Source of the DNA: Hysterangium stoloniferum
Taxonomy: Eukaryota; Basidiomycota; Agaricomycetes; Hysterangiales; Hysterangiaceae
Assembly (NCBI GenBank): GCA_015178975.1
Contig: WHVD01000142.1
Location: 62,001-126,000 of the forward strand
DNA: 64,000 nucleotides
Reading direction: 5' to 3'
The notes beneath the pieces are model-generated. The model was not told where the DNA came from. It did not search any database and saw nothing but the letters and a program-made list of their open reading frames with translations. Positions 35,459 to 46,200 of the stretch are shown one piece after another. The position numbers and the translations under genes are program-made. The first letter of the stretch is position 1. Each line of letters starts with the position of its first letter.

Positions 35459-36278
35459 TGTTAGGATACACACACAGGGCGGGTTTCCGGAGAAACCCAC
35501 GGGATATCCGGTAGGACTTGGCTTCAGCTTATAGGCTGCGCCCTCACTAGATCGTGTTGTCCAATTTCAAAACAGGCGGACGGGGATCCCGGGGAGTCTG
35601 GGCGGGGTTCGTGGGTCATAGGTCATAAGTCAGGGGTCGTGGGTCATAAGTCAGAGGTCGTGGGTCGTGAGTCGAGATAGTTGAGAGAGATAGATGCGCC
35701 GGAGCCCGTGGGCTCCGACTAGTGAAAGCGATGTGAATCAAGTAAGGTTTTTAGAGTGGAAAATGTTATTAGATTACTGGGGGGAATCTAAGCTAATTTT
35801 CCGACTGGATTGTATGTACAACATCTGCCAGTTTATATAGACCATGGAGTGAATGACATACCAAATCCAGTAATGATGAAATGAAACTAACAAAACATAA
35901 AATGGGAATAGTAAACACCAAATTGGTGTTAGGAATGGAACGGAACGGAGCAGAGTCTGAATCGTGACAAAGCATAACCCATAATGGGAAATGGAGCGGG
36001 AGCGGAGTCCTAAATCGTGACAGGTCATTTGACTAAAATAGGAACGGGGCTCAATTAGAGCGGTGATGGGATTCTGAGCAGGGTCCGGTGACTGATGCGT
36101 GGGATGAAGACGGACATAGACAGAGACGGAGTCTGGGGGAAGTCCGGTGACTGATATGTGTCGTAATGAGGTTGAATGTAACGAGTCTTGATGTAACGGA
36201 GTCCGGGCAGGAAATCCTATAAACAGACAATTGGTGCTTGTAGCGTGTGGGTGCCAGCGGGATTGTCTGGTCGTAACA
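35459..36278 (-). repeat. 5' LTR of element E
   Basis: 820 bp, plus-strand reading TGTTAGGATACAC...CTGGTCGTAACA. Aligns with 24722-25562 throughout except a block of about 20 bp near its end. Confidence 0.9.
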
Positions 36279-38289
36279 GTCACCTCTAGTTGAGCTTCGG
36301 ACAAACAATCTTGTTCCCTTTTGCCACCTCTTATTTGAGTAGCTGGCTATCCTTTATTACTTATCCATCTCTAGTTGAGTTGTTGGTTATCAATTAAAGT
36401 AATAAATATTTTAGGTTATATTGAGATTAGGAATACATATATTCTAATTTCCACCTGGTTTTTGGCTGAGAATATTCTTGCAAGATCCTTAAGACTACAT
36501 TAAGATCCTGATAAGTTAGTATCACAGTAGACCCTGTAGGTTAGTGTAAATAAAGCATATATTAGCCAAATAGTGTTTTATTTTATATCTAATCTTTTGA
36601 CCTGTTTATAAATATTTTTACTGTTTGATAAATAGTATAGAATATATATAAACTAGCTAGAATCAAAGTCGAATCGAGTTTTGGAATCAGTGAATTGTTA
36701 TTCATATTTTAGTAGTTGTTTTCATAGAAAAAGAACAGCTTGCAAAAGCAGCTCTCAAAACCTTCTTTGCAAAGTAGGGTGCATATATTCAAGTAAACTC
36801 ATGACTTCAGGGGTTCTAAGTCGATTCAGGCTGCCACTGATTAATATCAAATACTTAAATTATTTTACCTTGCAGTGAATTGAGTATTTGCACATTTTGA
36901 TAGAGCACTGGACTCCTTTTTCAGAAGATAGTATTAAAATAAGGCTAATACATCACACTTTCCTTTTTTGTGGCCAGTTTGACATCCCTCCTGACATGTC
37001 TACTGTAAAGTACCCTGGGCGTAGTGTTTGGAATGGAGTCATCCACTTCAGAGTCTGAATCCTCACAAGGAATTAGGGTGGGTAACTGTCCTGGGTCGAA
37101 GGGGAAGTTCTCCTCCTCTGATCCCTCTAACTCAGAGGGGTTCTCTATAATGTAGGTCTGACTTATTTCTTTAGATCGGTTTGCAGATACTTCCTCGTTG
37201 ACGATTTCCTCAATGGTAGGAGGTTCAGATCACAATAAGGCTTCCATCTCAGTCAGACCTTTCTGGTTCTGACGATGAGCATCCAGCCAGTCTCCTTTCT
37301 CGAGGAAATCGCAGTCTGATATGGAGACATAGACTTGAAATGCTTTGTTCTCATTTGAAGGTGAACTCATGTTTAAAACAACGTTGTCCTCTGATTGAGG
37401 AAGGTAGACAGAAATGAAAATCAATTCCTCATCAATGTTATGTACTTGTCCCTGTATGCTTAATCCATAAACCATTTCATAAGCCCTCTGATCCTCCGCC
37501 TCCTTGGTTGGGTTCTGCACAGAGCATTTGTTAATAGAGATGTAATGCGACATCCTACCCACGTGAGGGCAGTCAATCTTGAAATGCTCCAAACTCCCGC
37601 AAATCCACCACTCCTTTGGAGGTTTAGGGATGCTTTTCTTGTCACTTCATTCGAAAAAGAACTTGCCGTGTTTCTTACCTTGTTTCATGTTAGATCTCCT
37701 AGGAACGGTTTTATCTTTGGTTTCACTGAGAAGGACGTGACTGTGATTGGTGGAGTTGATTCCCCTAGAGTGTTCTTCCTCATGCCAGGGGTCCGACTCT
37801 TCCTGTTCAGTGATCATGACTCTGGGCTTCTGAAACCGGTAACACTCTCGATGTGTTTGGACCCAAGCATTAATCAGAGCCTCTTGTAGATTGTTAGCAT
37901 AAGTCTGCAAGCTCATGATGTCATCGATGGGTTGTCCTTGTAGAAGGTAAAGCCATTCCATAGGCAGCATCAGGATGAGTCTGCACGTTTAGTCCTTTCA
38001 ATTTTGGTGGAACCTATACAGGAAGTGATAAAGTTTAATTCTCCATTGAATGTAGTGAATGGGTGTCTCACGATTGTGGCTGACTTGTCAAAATTTCATG
38101 GCTTCCCATTCTAAGGCTAAGGATTCACACCAACGAGTTCCAAGTAATCCCTCTACGATGTCCCAAAGGAATGATCTGTGAGATTGACTGAATTCAGTGT
38201 GATGTTCATGGTCCAAAGTGCTCCACCAGACCTTGGCATTGCCAGTGAGTCGTCTTGGCAGAGCGACTCCTAACAATGTGCTTATGGAG

Positions 38290-38712
38290 TGTAATGAGTT
38301 GTGTATTCGGACCGCTCTGTATACGAAGAATATCAACTATTGCAGTGCGATATTAGAGAGTGTGAGAGAGTGAGAGAGAGAGAGCTAGATGACAAGTTCA
38401 AGCCTGAGATGTTAGTTAGCTCAGAGAGTTCAGATAATGCTACTTATGGAGTAGCTGGCACGTTACCCTAATCACCGCTCGTAGTAGACCTAGTTTAGTG
38501 TCTTACGAGTGGTGGTTTCTGGGTAAAAAGTGTGTTGTTCTATTTGGTGCTGAGTGCACCCACAAGTATACACAGCACTTTGAACTAATGAAATGGTGCA
38601 CTATTTGAAGAATGTAAAGAATAGGAAAATATGAGTGAAATATGTAAAATATAAATAAAATAAAAGGAGTATTTTACTATAATGAAACCATGGCCAGGGC
38701 ATATCCCTCACA
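38290..38712 (-). mobile_element. Solo LTR, type A, TSD TGGAG
   Basis: 423 bp flanked by TGGAG (38285-38289 and 38713-38717), in gag of element F. Very close to the copy at 22278-22695; both share the CGTGTATTCGGACCGC-like sense end, so they form a subfamily of type A. Confidence 0.9.
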
Positions 38713-39228
38713 TGGAGTCTGATACCTCTGAGAGACTCATTGGGAAGGTCAGACCATTTTATCTTGATGTCGTTGGTGTTAAGAGCAATCTTCTTATCCT
38801 TAGGTAAGTCATCGATAAACACACTGGCTTGAGGCTGCATCGGAGTTTGAAAGGGGGAGTTAGGTACTCCACCGTGATGCCCCCCACATCCTGAATTCCC
38901 TCCATAGTCTGAATTATTTGAACTCCCAGATGAACTGCTAGGAGGTCCTGGTGGCAGAAAAGGATTCGAGGTGATCGGCAGAGAATAGTGGGGATCATCT
39001 GGATTCAGTGATCCTCAACCAGTGACCTGACCAGCTCTACCCTTGGTGAATGCAGTAGAGAAGGAGGCTCAACCCTTGCTGGCAACCAATCAATTCGTGA
39101 CTGTGGGCTGTTCATCACCAAAGTTGGGGCTAAGTTCTTTCGAATGTGATGTGAGAGCAATGAATCCCCTGGGGTGTAGGGCTAGGTTCCGTCACAATTC
39201 ATCTCTCAATTTTGGTCGTATTCAAAGG

Positions 39229-39677
39229 CTGATGCAGCTGAGGCTGATGCAGCTGAGGCTGATGCAGCTGAGGCTGATGCAGCTGAGGCTGATGCAGCTG
39301 AGGCTGATGCAGCTGAGGCTGATGCAGCTGAGGCTGATGCAGCTGAGGCTGATGCAGCTGAGGCTGATGCAGCTGAGGCTGATGCAGCTGAGGCTGATGC
39401 AGCTGAGGCTGATGCAGCTGAGGCTGATGCAGCTGAGGCTGATGCAGCTGAGGCTGATGCAGCTGAGGCTGATGCAGCTGAGGCTGATGCAGCTGAGGCT
39501 GATGCAGCTGAGGCTGATGCAGCTGAGGCTGATGCAGCTGAGGCTGATGCAGCTGAGGCTGATGCAGCTGAGGCTGATGCAGCTGAGGCTGATGCAGCTG
39601 AGGCTGATGCAGCTGATGCAGCTGAGGCTGATGCAGCTGAGGCTGATGCAGCTGAGGCTGATGCAGCTGAGGCTGAT
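39229..39677. repeat. 15-bp coding minisatellite, about 30 units
   Basis: Units of GCTGATGCAGCTGAG, almost identical, with one shorter unit near 39610. On the minus strand, in the gag frame, it encodes repeated HQPQL. The plus-strand LMQLR and minus-strand SLSCI frames are by-products. Confidence 0.95.
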
Positions 39678-40292
39678 GGAAAGGAGCACAGCCTTCAATC
39701 CTTTTTTCCTGAAGGCGATCTATCACTTCCGTCCTCATATCCAATGGGAAATCCTCCAAAACGACAGGACGATTGAGTGAATGAAGGAAATGAGTATCAG
39801 GAGACCCATTTAGGTTGTGAACGAACGAATTAGTCATGAAGAGAGGCAAATCGGGCACTTGAATCCAATTATTATAAGGGTGAAGCACCTCCAAAACCAT
39901 TTTATTGAGTCTTCTCTGATTTCGCTTCAACCAGCCCCTTAGAGTAAAGTATGTGAACGATACATTTGGCATGACTCTGTTAAGAGACTCCTCCAACATT
40001 CGAATGTACATACATATACTGGTAGTCAACCTTGGGCACGACATGATCCCCACTGAGTAGGACATGAAGGATTTGCAGCATGTCATCGTGTGTACAAAGC
40101 ACTTCAAGGAATAAGGAGAACACTTCCTGCTTAAAAATTGTTCTTCCCCCTTCCATAATGGATGTAACATCACTCAACCATTCAGAATCGAGCAGGTCAG
40201 ATCCTCAAGGGTTCCTGGTCATGTGAATATGTAAGTCCCATGCCGATAAGATGACCTGATAACAACCTAACCAGACTGCTACCATCACCAGT

Positions 40293-40685
40293 TGTGAAGA
40301 GTGGTGGAAGTTCTGACCATTCTATATACAAAGAAATGAGTAGAATGGGAGGAAGGATGATTCGAGTGGAGGCCTTGACTGTTATAGTTCGAGGCCAGAA
40401 GTGTTTGCTAGCTCAGATAATGCTGGTAGCTGACACGTTACCCTGATCACCGCTCGCTGTAGACCTAGTTTGTGTCTTATGAGTGGTGGTGCTTGGGTAA
40501 AAGTGTGTCTCTTTGTTTGATGCCGAGTGCACCCACAAGTATACACAGAGCTTCAAACTAATGAAATGGTACAATATTCGAAGAATATAAAGGATAGAAA
40601 AATATTAATAAAATGTGTAAAATATAAATAAAATAAAAGGAGTGTTTTACCACAATGAAACTGTGGTAAAAGCATACCCTTCACA
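40293..40685 (-). mobile_element. Solo LTR, type A, TSD CCAGT
   Basis: 393 bp flanked by CCAGT (40288-40292 and 40686-40690), in gag of element F. Plus-strand TGTGAAGAGTGGTGG...ACCCTTCACA. Confidence 0.92.
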
Positions 40686-41187
40686 CCAGTAAAGAAGGGT
40701 AATCCATTTCATACTCCTCCACGAAAGGAGTAAGCTGATCAATGGAGATTTGATCAGTGTAGTATGTGTCCCACTTCACATTGATAGGCTCGGTGTAAAC
40801 CATATGACCCCCAAGGAACTGCTTAAAAATAACTTGTCTTGGTGGGAATGCAAGAACGGGCTCAGGTGCTCGGGTAGGCTCGACATTAGCTCCAGGGGTG
40901 CTCAACTGCCCAGTTGGTGAACATTCCTCGGGCGGATCAGGGAGGGTATTTGTTGATGGTCCAGCTGCTACTCTGGGGGAATCTTCAGGAGGGGCTGATC
41001 TTTGAAAAGTCAATGAGGATTTCCTCATGGTGACGTTACGGGGTGGTTCCAGACTAGCAGGTCTTTGACAAGGTGTTGAACTACTTGGGGTCATTGAAGA
41101 TCTCGGTGTTTGGTTCTTACCCATGGTCATTTGCATGCTTAGAAATTAATAGTCAAACAGTAATGTTTTCTTCATAGGGAAAGAGCA

Positions 41188-41205
41188 GTCCGGCTCGGAT
41201 CACCA
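41188..41205 (-). other. Primer-binding site of element F
   Basis: Minus strand, one base inside the 5' LTR: TGGTGATCCGAGCCGGAC. It begins with the TGG that pairs with a tRNA CCA end. Nearly the same site, TGGTGATCTGAGCTGGAC, follows the 5' LTR of element J at 57954-57971. The tRNA is not identified; its 3' end should read GTCCGGCTCGGATCACCA. Confidence 0.7.
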
Positions 41206-41206
41206 C

Positions 41207-41883
41207 TGTGAAGAGTGGTGGAAGTTCTAACCATTCTATATATGAAGAATATTGACCGTTTAGGTATGACACAACAATGTATTGACTATCTAAGTCTAAT
41301 ACAGGCCAAACATGTATTGACTATCTAAGTCTAATACAGGCCAAACATGTATTGACTATCTAGTTCAATATGGTTAAGAGGATTAGCTTTCCTAAGTAGA
41401 ATAGACAGCTAAGACAAATGAAAGAGAATCAACTTAGAAGTACGATTCTGAGCAACTACTTGAGTGTTTAAGGAAATAATGAGAGAGTCGAATAAACAGA
41501 GTAGTGTGGATATAGTCCATGTGGATCAAGATAAGGGTTCGAGTTTCGACTAGTGTAGTTCGAAACTATGATTGCGCTGGTAGTTAAGGCCCGTCTATGA
41601 TGGTCGAGATGATACCCCAATCACAACTTGCAAGACACTAAGTGGGTGTCTAGGCAAGTTGTGGTTACGGGGTAAAAAGTGTCTGAGTTCTAACTATGTA
41701 TCAGCACTAGAATACATAGGTCTGGCGCATATGCGCCCACAAGAGTCAATGTACCAAATGCATAGGTCATCAAACTAAATATATGCATATAATAAAATAG
41801 AGAGAAAATAGAAATAATAATGGAAATATAGTGTGGGCTTGTCCAGACTATATTTTGGAGTATATTTCACAGTACCTCTCACA
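41207..41883 (-). repeat. Type-C LTR, 5' LTR of element F
   Basis: 677 bp, plus-strand reading TGTGAAGAGTGG...CCTCTCACA. Contains a short internal duplication (the ATTGACTATCTAAGTCTAAT block occurs twice around 41280-41350) relative to 5954-6591. It adjoins the primer-binding site. Confidence 0.85.
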
Positions 41884-41997
41884 CAGCTAGACCCCTGAGC
41901 TACCATATCACTGACATCTATATTGTGACAAATTGTGACAAACATTCTATGATCAGTCACAGTAAACACAGTCATGGTTCAAACATTCCATGATGTG

Positions 41998-42443
41998 TTG
42001 ATAATCAACCTGACATCTGTTAGAATAAAATATAGAAGCTCCGAATGAACTATAAAAGCAGTATATAAATTTCATTTGTGCATATATCTTGTAGTAAGAT
42101 TAGGCAAATGAATGGGTAGATACATGAACACTAGGAATGGGGCAACAAAAGGGATTGAACAATGGGAGTAAAGAAACAAAGAACAAAGAACAAAAGGAAT
42201 ATGAATATGTGTTACAAACTTATGTAACACTTGTATTCCAACAACATCCCTAGAATATTATAGAATATCTTAGAATATACTTAACATAGCTTTAGTAACA
42301 TCTCTTCATCCCTTCTGGAACCTTCTTCCCTGTAGATATATATAATCCCCAGTAGTTCACTCATAGATACAAGCCAATTATATTCTAATATCTACTGTGG
42401 TCTGCACAAGTTCCCAGTATGATGTTACTCCAAAATATACTTA
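41998..42443. repeat. Decayed interspersed repeat, LTR-like
   Basis: 42243-42425 matches 56270-56447 closely (CCTAGAATATTATAGAATAT, GATATATATAATCCCCAGTA, ATTCTAATATCTACTGTGGT), and GATAATCAACCTGACAT is shared further left. The TATA-like GATATATATAATCC and AT-rich body suggest a solo LTR, but no TG...CA ends or duplication could be fixed. 41884-41997, between this and element F, holds nothing recognised. Confidence 0.5.
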
Positions 42444-43250
42444 TATAATGTGGCCTTGCCTTGCATCATCTTTATCTCTGTGTCTCTGACATCTTTGCCT
42501 CCAAACCCTTGCCCACCATCATCTCTACACCCCTCATCAAACATTATTTGATGTATAAGCTGTTGTAAATTAAGGCTCATGTGTACTCGCAACAACAATA
42601 CATCTGGAGTGACTCAGATTATGATAAGGTTTTGTTTTAAAAACATGATTATGTCTTACAACCATTTCTTATATTTAATTGTCTCACATTTATTTTCTCT
42701 TCTCCCCTGTGTCAAATTAATTTATTTTGTTTCCGATACAGTATAATTACTAGCCATGCGATACACCACAACCTCAGTCGATTTTCACCTTACATGTCGA
42801 CTGAGGTATGTTACCCATTATTGTTTCATTACACAACATATGTACTTACCATTGTGGGTAGATATTATATTTGTTATAGGTACCATTTAATATCCGCCGA
42901 TTCTCACCTTACGTGTCGACTGAGATATTATACTTGTTATATAAGCAAATGCAAATACTACACAAGAATGACATATAAGAAACCGGGACAAGGGGAGACT
43001 GCAGCGACTGAGTATAACCCCACAGGGAGTGTAATGGTGTGCTCCATGTCTAGCTCATCAAGATATAGTAAGTTACAGAATATTTGAAAGAGGGCTTTTC
43101 CTTAGCTCTCCCTGGATTTGTACAGGCAATTTTTGTTGCCTCAACAATTTAAAGTTTGCAAAATTCATTGCTTTATTGTCTCATTTTTTCTTATTTAACG
43201 AGCATAATGTGAACTATTTAATTTATTATAATAGCTGATATTTAATATAA
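42444..43250. other. Non-coding stretch with a repeated hairpin motif
   Basis: No gene recognised. At 42772-42806 CCTCAGTCGA and TCGACTGAGG pair across a 15-nt loop TTTTCACCTTACATG; about 110 bp later (42897-42925) CGATTCTCACCTTACGTG and TCGACTGAG recur with a weaker arm. A 98-codon frame at 42794-43087 starts inside the hairpin and shows no family traits. Confidence 0.4.
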
Positions 43251-46200
43251 ACAGAACGCTTCAGTTGGATGTGGGCAGCAACAAAGTGTTGTGTCTGAGC
43301 TTTTTGGCAATTCTTCTTACCAAGCGCAAGAAAAAATTAGCGCCTTGACATTGCAAACCGCTGTAACCAAACTTGGGTTCGGGAATAGAGCGCCGAGAGC
43401 ACAATAAGGTAATATACACATGAATGTCTCGTGATAGGTCATCCCCCAGCTCCAGAGAGAAAAAACCCTCAATTGGCACCAACTGAGCTGAGTTGAAGCT
43501 GTTTCTCTTTGTACTAAATAAAGCCTCAAGAAGCCCAGACATATATAAATAGTTCAAGTGAATCAGACAGAATGGGAATGAGATGATCGACGTTGTTCCA
43601 TAATAGCCATAGCATCAGCGGTTGATTTCGTGGTACAGAGTGCGATTCTGTCCCTTTTTAGGCTTAAGTAACCGCTGGGGGCTAGCACAGCATTAGGTCA
43701 AGGGGTGCCTTTTAAATTGTTCAGCTGACAAAAGTTCCGTTTCTCAGAAATCAAAGCATACAGTCGACTGGGGGGCAATGTGCATGCGGTGTCGAATATC
43801 ACAAATATAACGAACCCGCGGTACTGAGGTGACAAAGCTATCTTCATGGAAAAGAACCCACTTGACAAGGCTAAGGAATGAAATAGAATCGTAGGCAAAG
43901 GGGCAGTTCAAGCTGGTTCCGCCCACATAGAAAACGCTCGTGCGTGTGCCCATCCCATACTAGTATAAGGGAACACAAAGATAGACCTAATTTTATGCAA
44001 AATCCTGGTACCGACAGATCTGCCGTCTCATTTTGAGCGCATGTGGAATTTTCTTCTGGCATTGAGATGACAGCGATAAGAACGCTGCTGTTGACTGTCC
44101 TAAATCTCCTGATGTGGATGCATTTTCGGGAAGACGATAACTTTTAGCTTCAGTGTGTCAATCCAGACATGTCGATGAAGGAAGGTGGTCTGGCTATCAG
44201 CCTCCCCGAGCTATCATATCACAAACGTGATACTGGTACAATAGCACTGTACATATATATAACCAACCGACTTCACTAGGATCAGACAGCCAGGGTAGAT
44301 GAAAACGCAGTCCCAAAGTAGGATATGATGAAGTGGATAGTCGGATATACCGAGACAGCTCCGAACATATCAAACTATCCAGCGCAATAAGACCAATCTT
44401 GGTTTGCTTGATAACCAGGAGTAGTTCCTGGTTTCAGTTGACAAGGAAGCACAGTTATCCCATAAATGCCGGATTAGGAAGGGGGAAGAGGCCCCCGCGT
44501 TGACCCTAATGAATGAAATAAAAACATATTTGGGATCTAGTCTCCGTGATTGCACATGTTGATAAGAAAAAAAGAGTGAATGGGAAGAGCTTTTTTACCA
44601 ACACATATCCAGGTAATGGAGATAGTGTTATCAATTTCTGTCATTTGAAAAATAGGAGAAAGATGGATGAAGACCAGAGGAAGGATATTGTTGGCTGTAC
44701 TGAGTGCCTATCCCAAAAGGTGCTTGCTACGTCTTCAAGCCGCTAGAGCCGCGGGAGTCGGAGAGGTGGGATTGAAGGTTTTCGATCCCGACCCTCGTCC
44801 ATTAGTGCATTGGACGTACCTATTGGGTTGGGTAGTCGGCCATCACAAAACCGACGAGGCACAAGAAAAAGCAGCTGAAGATGTGGCAGAATCATGGTAA
44901 AAAGTTATGGTGTGACATATCCCCATACACATTGAGTAATTTGAAAAAGAGAAAAAATTAAGGAAACGAAGCCAAGCCCAACACGAAGCAGTCCAGGCTG
45001 CGAGGCTGCGTTGAGGTAACACCCAGGCGCCGCCGCACCGTACGTATTTCAACACCATTCTTAAACGTTATCAAACCTGGCACCGACGAACTGCTTAGCT
45101 ACGTATTTCAAACCCATTCTTAAACGTCAAACGTCATCGAACTTGGCACCTACGAACTGCTTAGTCTCCGAAGATAATACGCACAATAATGCATCCGCGA
45201 GGCTTGGGTCTTCCCGAATGGGGCAGGGATTGGCAGTTCTCCTGACAATGAAGGCCTTACCAGCCTCCATACATCACATTAGTCGTGAAGAAAACGTCCC
45301 TGCCTGACATAGCCGTGCAACCCGACCGCACTTGGGACTGGCTCTGACATATATACCAGCTTGACGGCATATTCGACAATGCAGAATCGCATAAATAGAA
45401 CCATGCAAGGCAGACAGATGGACAAGCACTTGACGTAGCTATGCAGCCGTGATCGTCAGTAACCAGGGCCGTTTCATCCTAATAAAATAGAAAATGAACT
45501 GAGATGAGACGGGGGTACACATAAACGATGGTGTTTTGAAGACCACCTTAATTTTGAACCGCAGATCGTCATTAATAGTGGAACATTTGATGTGAGAAAA
45601 TGGGGACAAGGCGCTCTAGAGAATGAAGATTGGCAGGGCAGGGAGTTGGGCTGTGTAGAGCCGACCCATGAATGATAGTTTTACAGCACCAACGAGCCAA
45701 AGAAGAAAAGACACACGTCGAATGCTGCACTTTGTACAAGTGAAAAAGACAAACTGTGGAAGCAAACATGCAGAGCAAGGGGACCGGAGAAATTGAACTC
45801 AGACTGAATTGCTTTGGCACCCAACTCTGTACAGCTGGTCTATCGCTTCAAGGCCATCGCTGGCTCACTGGTGGTAGCCAGATATATTGCGCTGTAATTG
45901 CGTCTGATTCATTAATGGACTTTTGCACCGCATATAACCACAGAAGACTTTCACCTGACAACGGTTATGTAACAACGTCACTGCGCTGATCCATCGATTG
46001 CACACTTGTAACTTGGCACCCTCACTTCGCTACGCCGTTTTTTTTTTCCAATTTCTATCACCTTCTCTCATTCGGCGACCTATCCGAAATTGAGCCAGGG
46101 GGAAATGTGTTCATCTCTGTGTGCAAATTTCTGTCGTCTGTTCCAAGACCCGACTGCGTATCTCAGGTACGAAGGCCCCCTCGGTGCATGCATATATTCG

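Larger units (their letters stand above)
24722..36278 (-). mobile_element. Element E: Ty3 chromovirus with antisense gene, TSD GTCAC
   Basis: Minus-strand element with 5' LTR 35459-36278 and 3' LTR 24722-25562, flanked by GTCAC (24717-24721 and 36279-36283). Gag is at 35433 to about 32892, protease-RT-RNase H-integrase-chromodomain at about 30570 to 26834. A plus-strand accessory gene lies at 25774-26716, between pol and the 3' LTR. Three LTRs are nested inside: type D at 30576-32891, type C at 33021-33632 and type B at 33670-34234. Without them the element is about 8.0 kb. The LTRs differ by several percent plus one length difference of about 20 bp. Broken, with several breaks in gag and pol, but all parts are recognisable. 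Confidence 0.9.
23959..36957 (+). mobile_element. Type-D LTR copy 1, split by element E
   Basis: Left part 23959-24721 and right part 36279-36957 together form one LTR of about 1.44 kb, TGTTATGTATTTCTAGG...CTAATACATCACA, separated by element E, whose duplication is GTCAC. Flanks CTTTT (23954-23958) and CTTTC (36958-36962) look like a TSD with one substitution. A TATA-like TTTATAAGGAGCTCTGCTCC at 24492-24511 gives the orientation. It lies between the protease and gag of element F. No internal region of this family is seen in the window. Confidence 0.8.
36963..41136 (-). mobile_element. Gag of element F (very long)
   Basis: Minus strand from 41136 (MQMTMGKNQTPRSSM): Ser/Pro-rich N-terminus, FPPRQVIFKQ and YTEPINVKWDTYYT shared with element J, then CTHDDMLQILHVLLSGDHVVPK and VSFTYFTLRG (about 39960-40160), a 15-bp in-frame repeat giving HQPQL units (39229-39677), a Gly/Asn/Ser-rich stretch, the capsid-type LTGNAKVWWSTLDHEH (about 38200-38250), a knuckle-like CGSLEHFKIDC near 37580-37615, and an acidic tail. 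Without its LTR insertions this is about 3.3 kb, large for a Ty3 gag. Fossil, several breaks. Confidence 0.75.
5954..41883 (-). mobile_element. Element F: chromovirus with extra 3' ORF, hugely nested
   Basis: Two type-C LTRs in the same orientation (41207-41883 and 5954-6591) bound a minus-strand Ty3/gypsy element: primer-binding site, very long gag (41136 to about 36963), protease/RT/RNase H (23955-20522), integrase and chromodomain (10591 to about 9190), ORF3 (8999-6617) and a polypurine tract. Taking out the nested insertions (element G, three type-A solo LTRs, and the type-D LTR holding element E) leaves about 10.4 kb of internal sequence. The LTRs differ at roughly 8-9% of sites by hand count, nearly all transitions, so it is old. 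It has many breaks. The outer flanks (CCCAC and CAGCT) do not match, so the two LTRs may come from a recombination between copies. Confidence 0.75.

Noticed and set aside
39043-39780. Plus-strand 245-codon frame of LMQLR repeats and minus-strand SLSCI frame
   Set aside because: Shadows of the 15-bp repeat in the gag of element F; only the HQPQL frame agrees with flanking gag sequence.
44770-44800. Box B-like TTTTCGATCCCGACC as a possible tRNA
   Set aside because: No T stem, acceptor pairing or box A at the right distance could be built.
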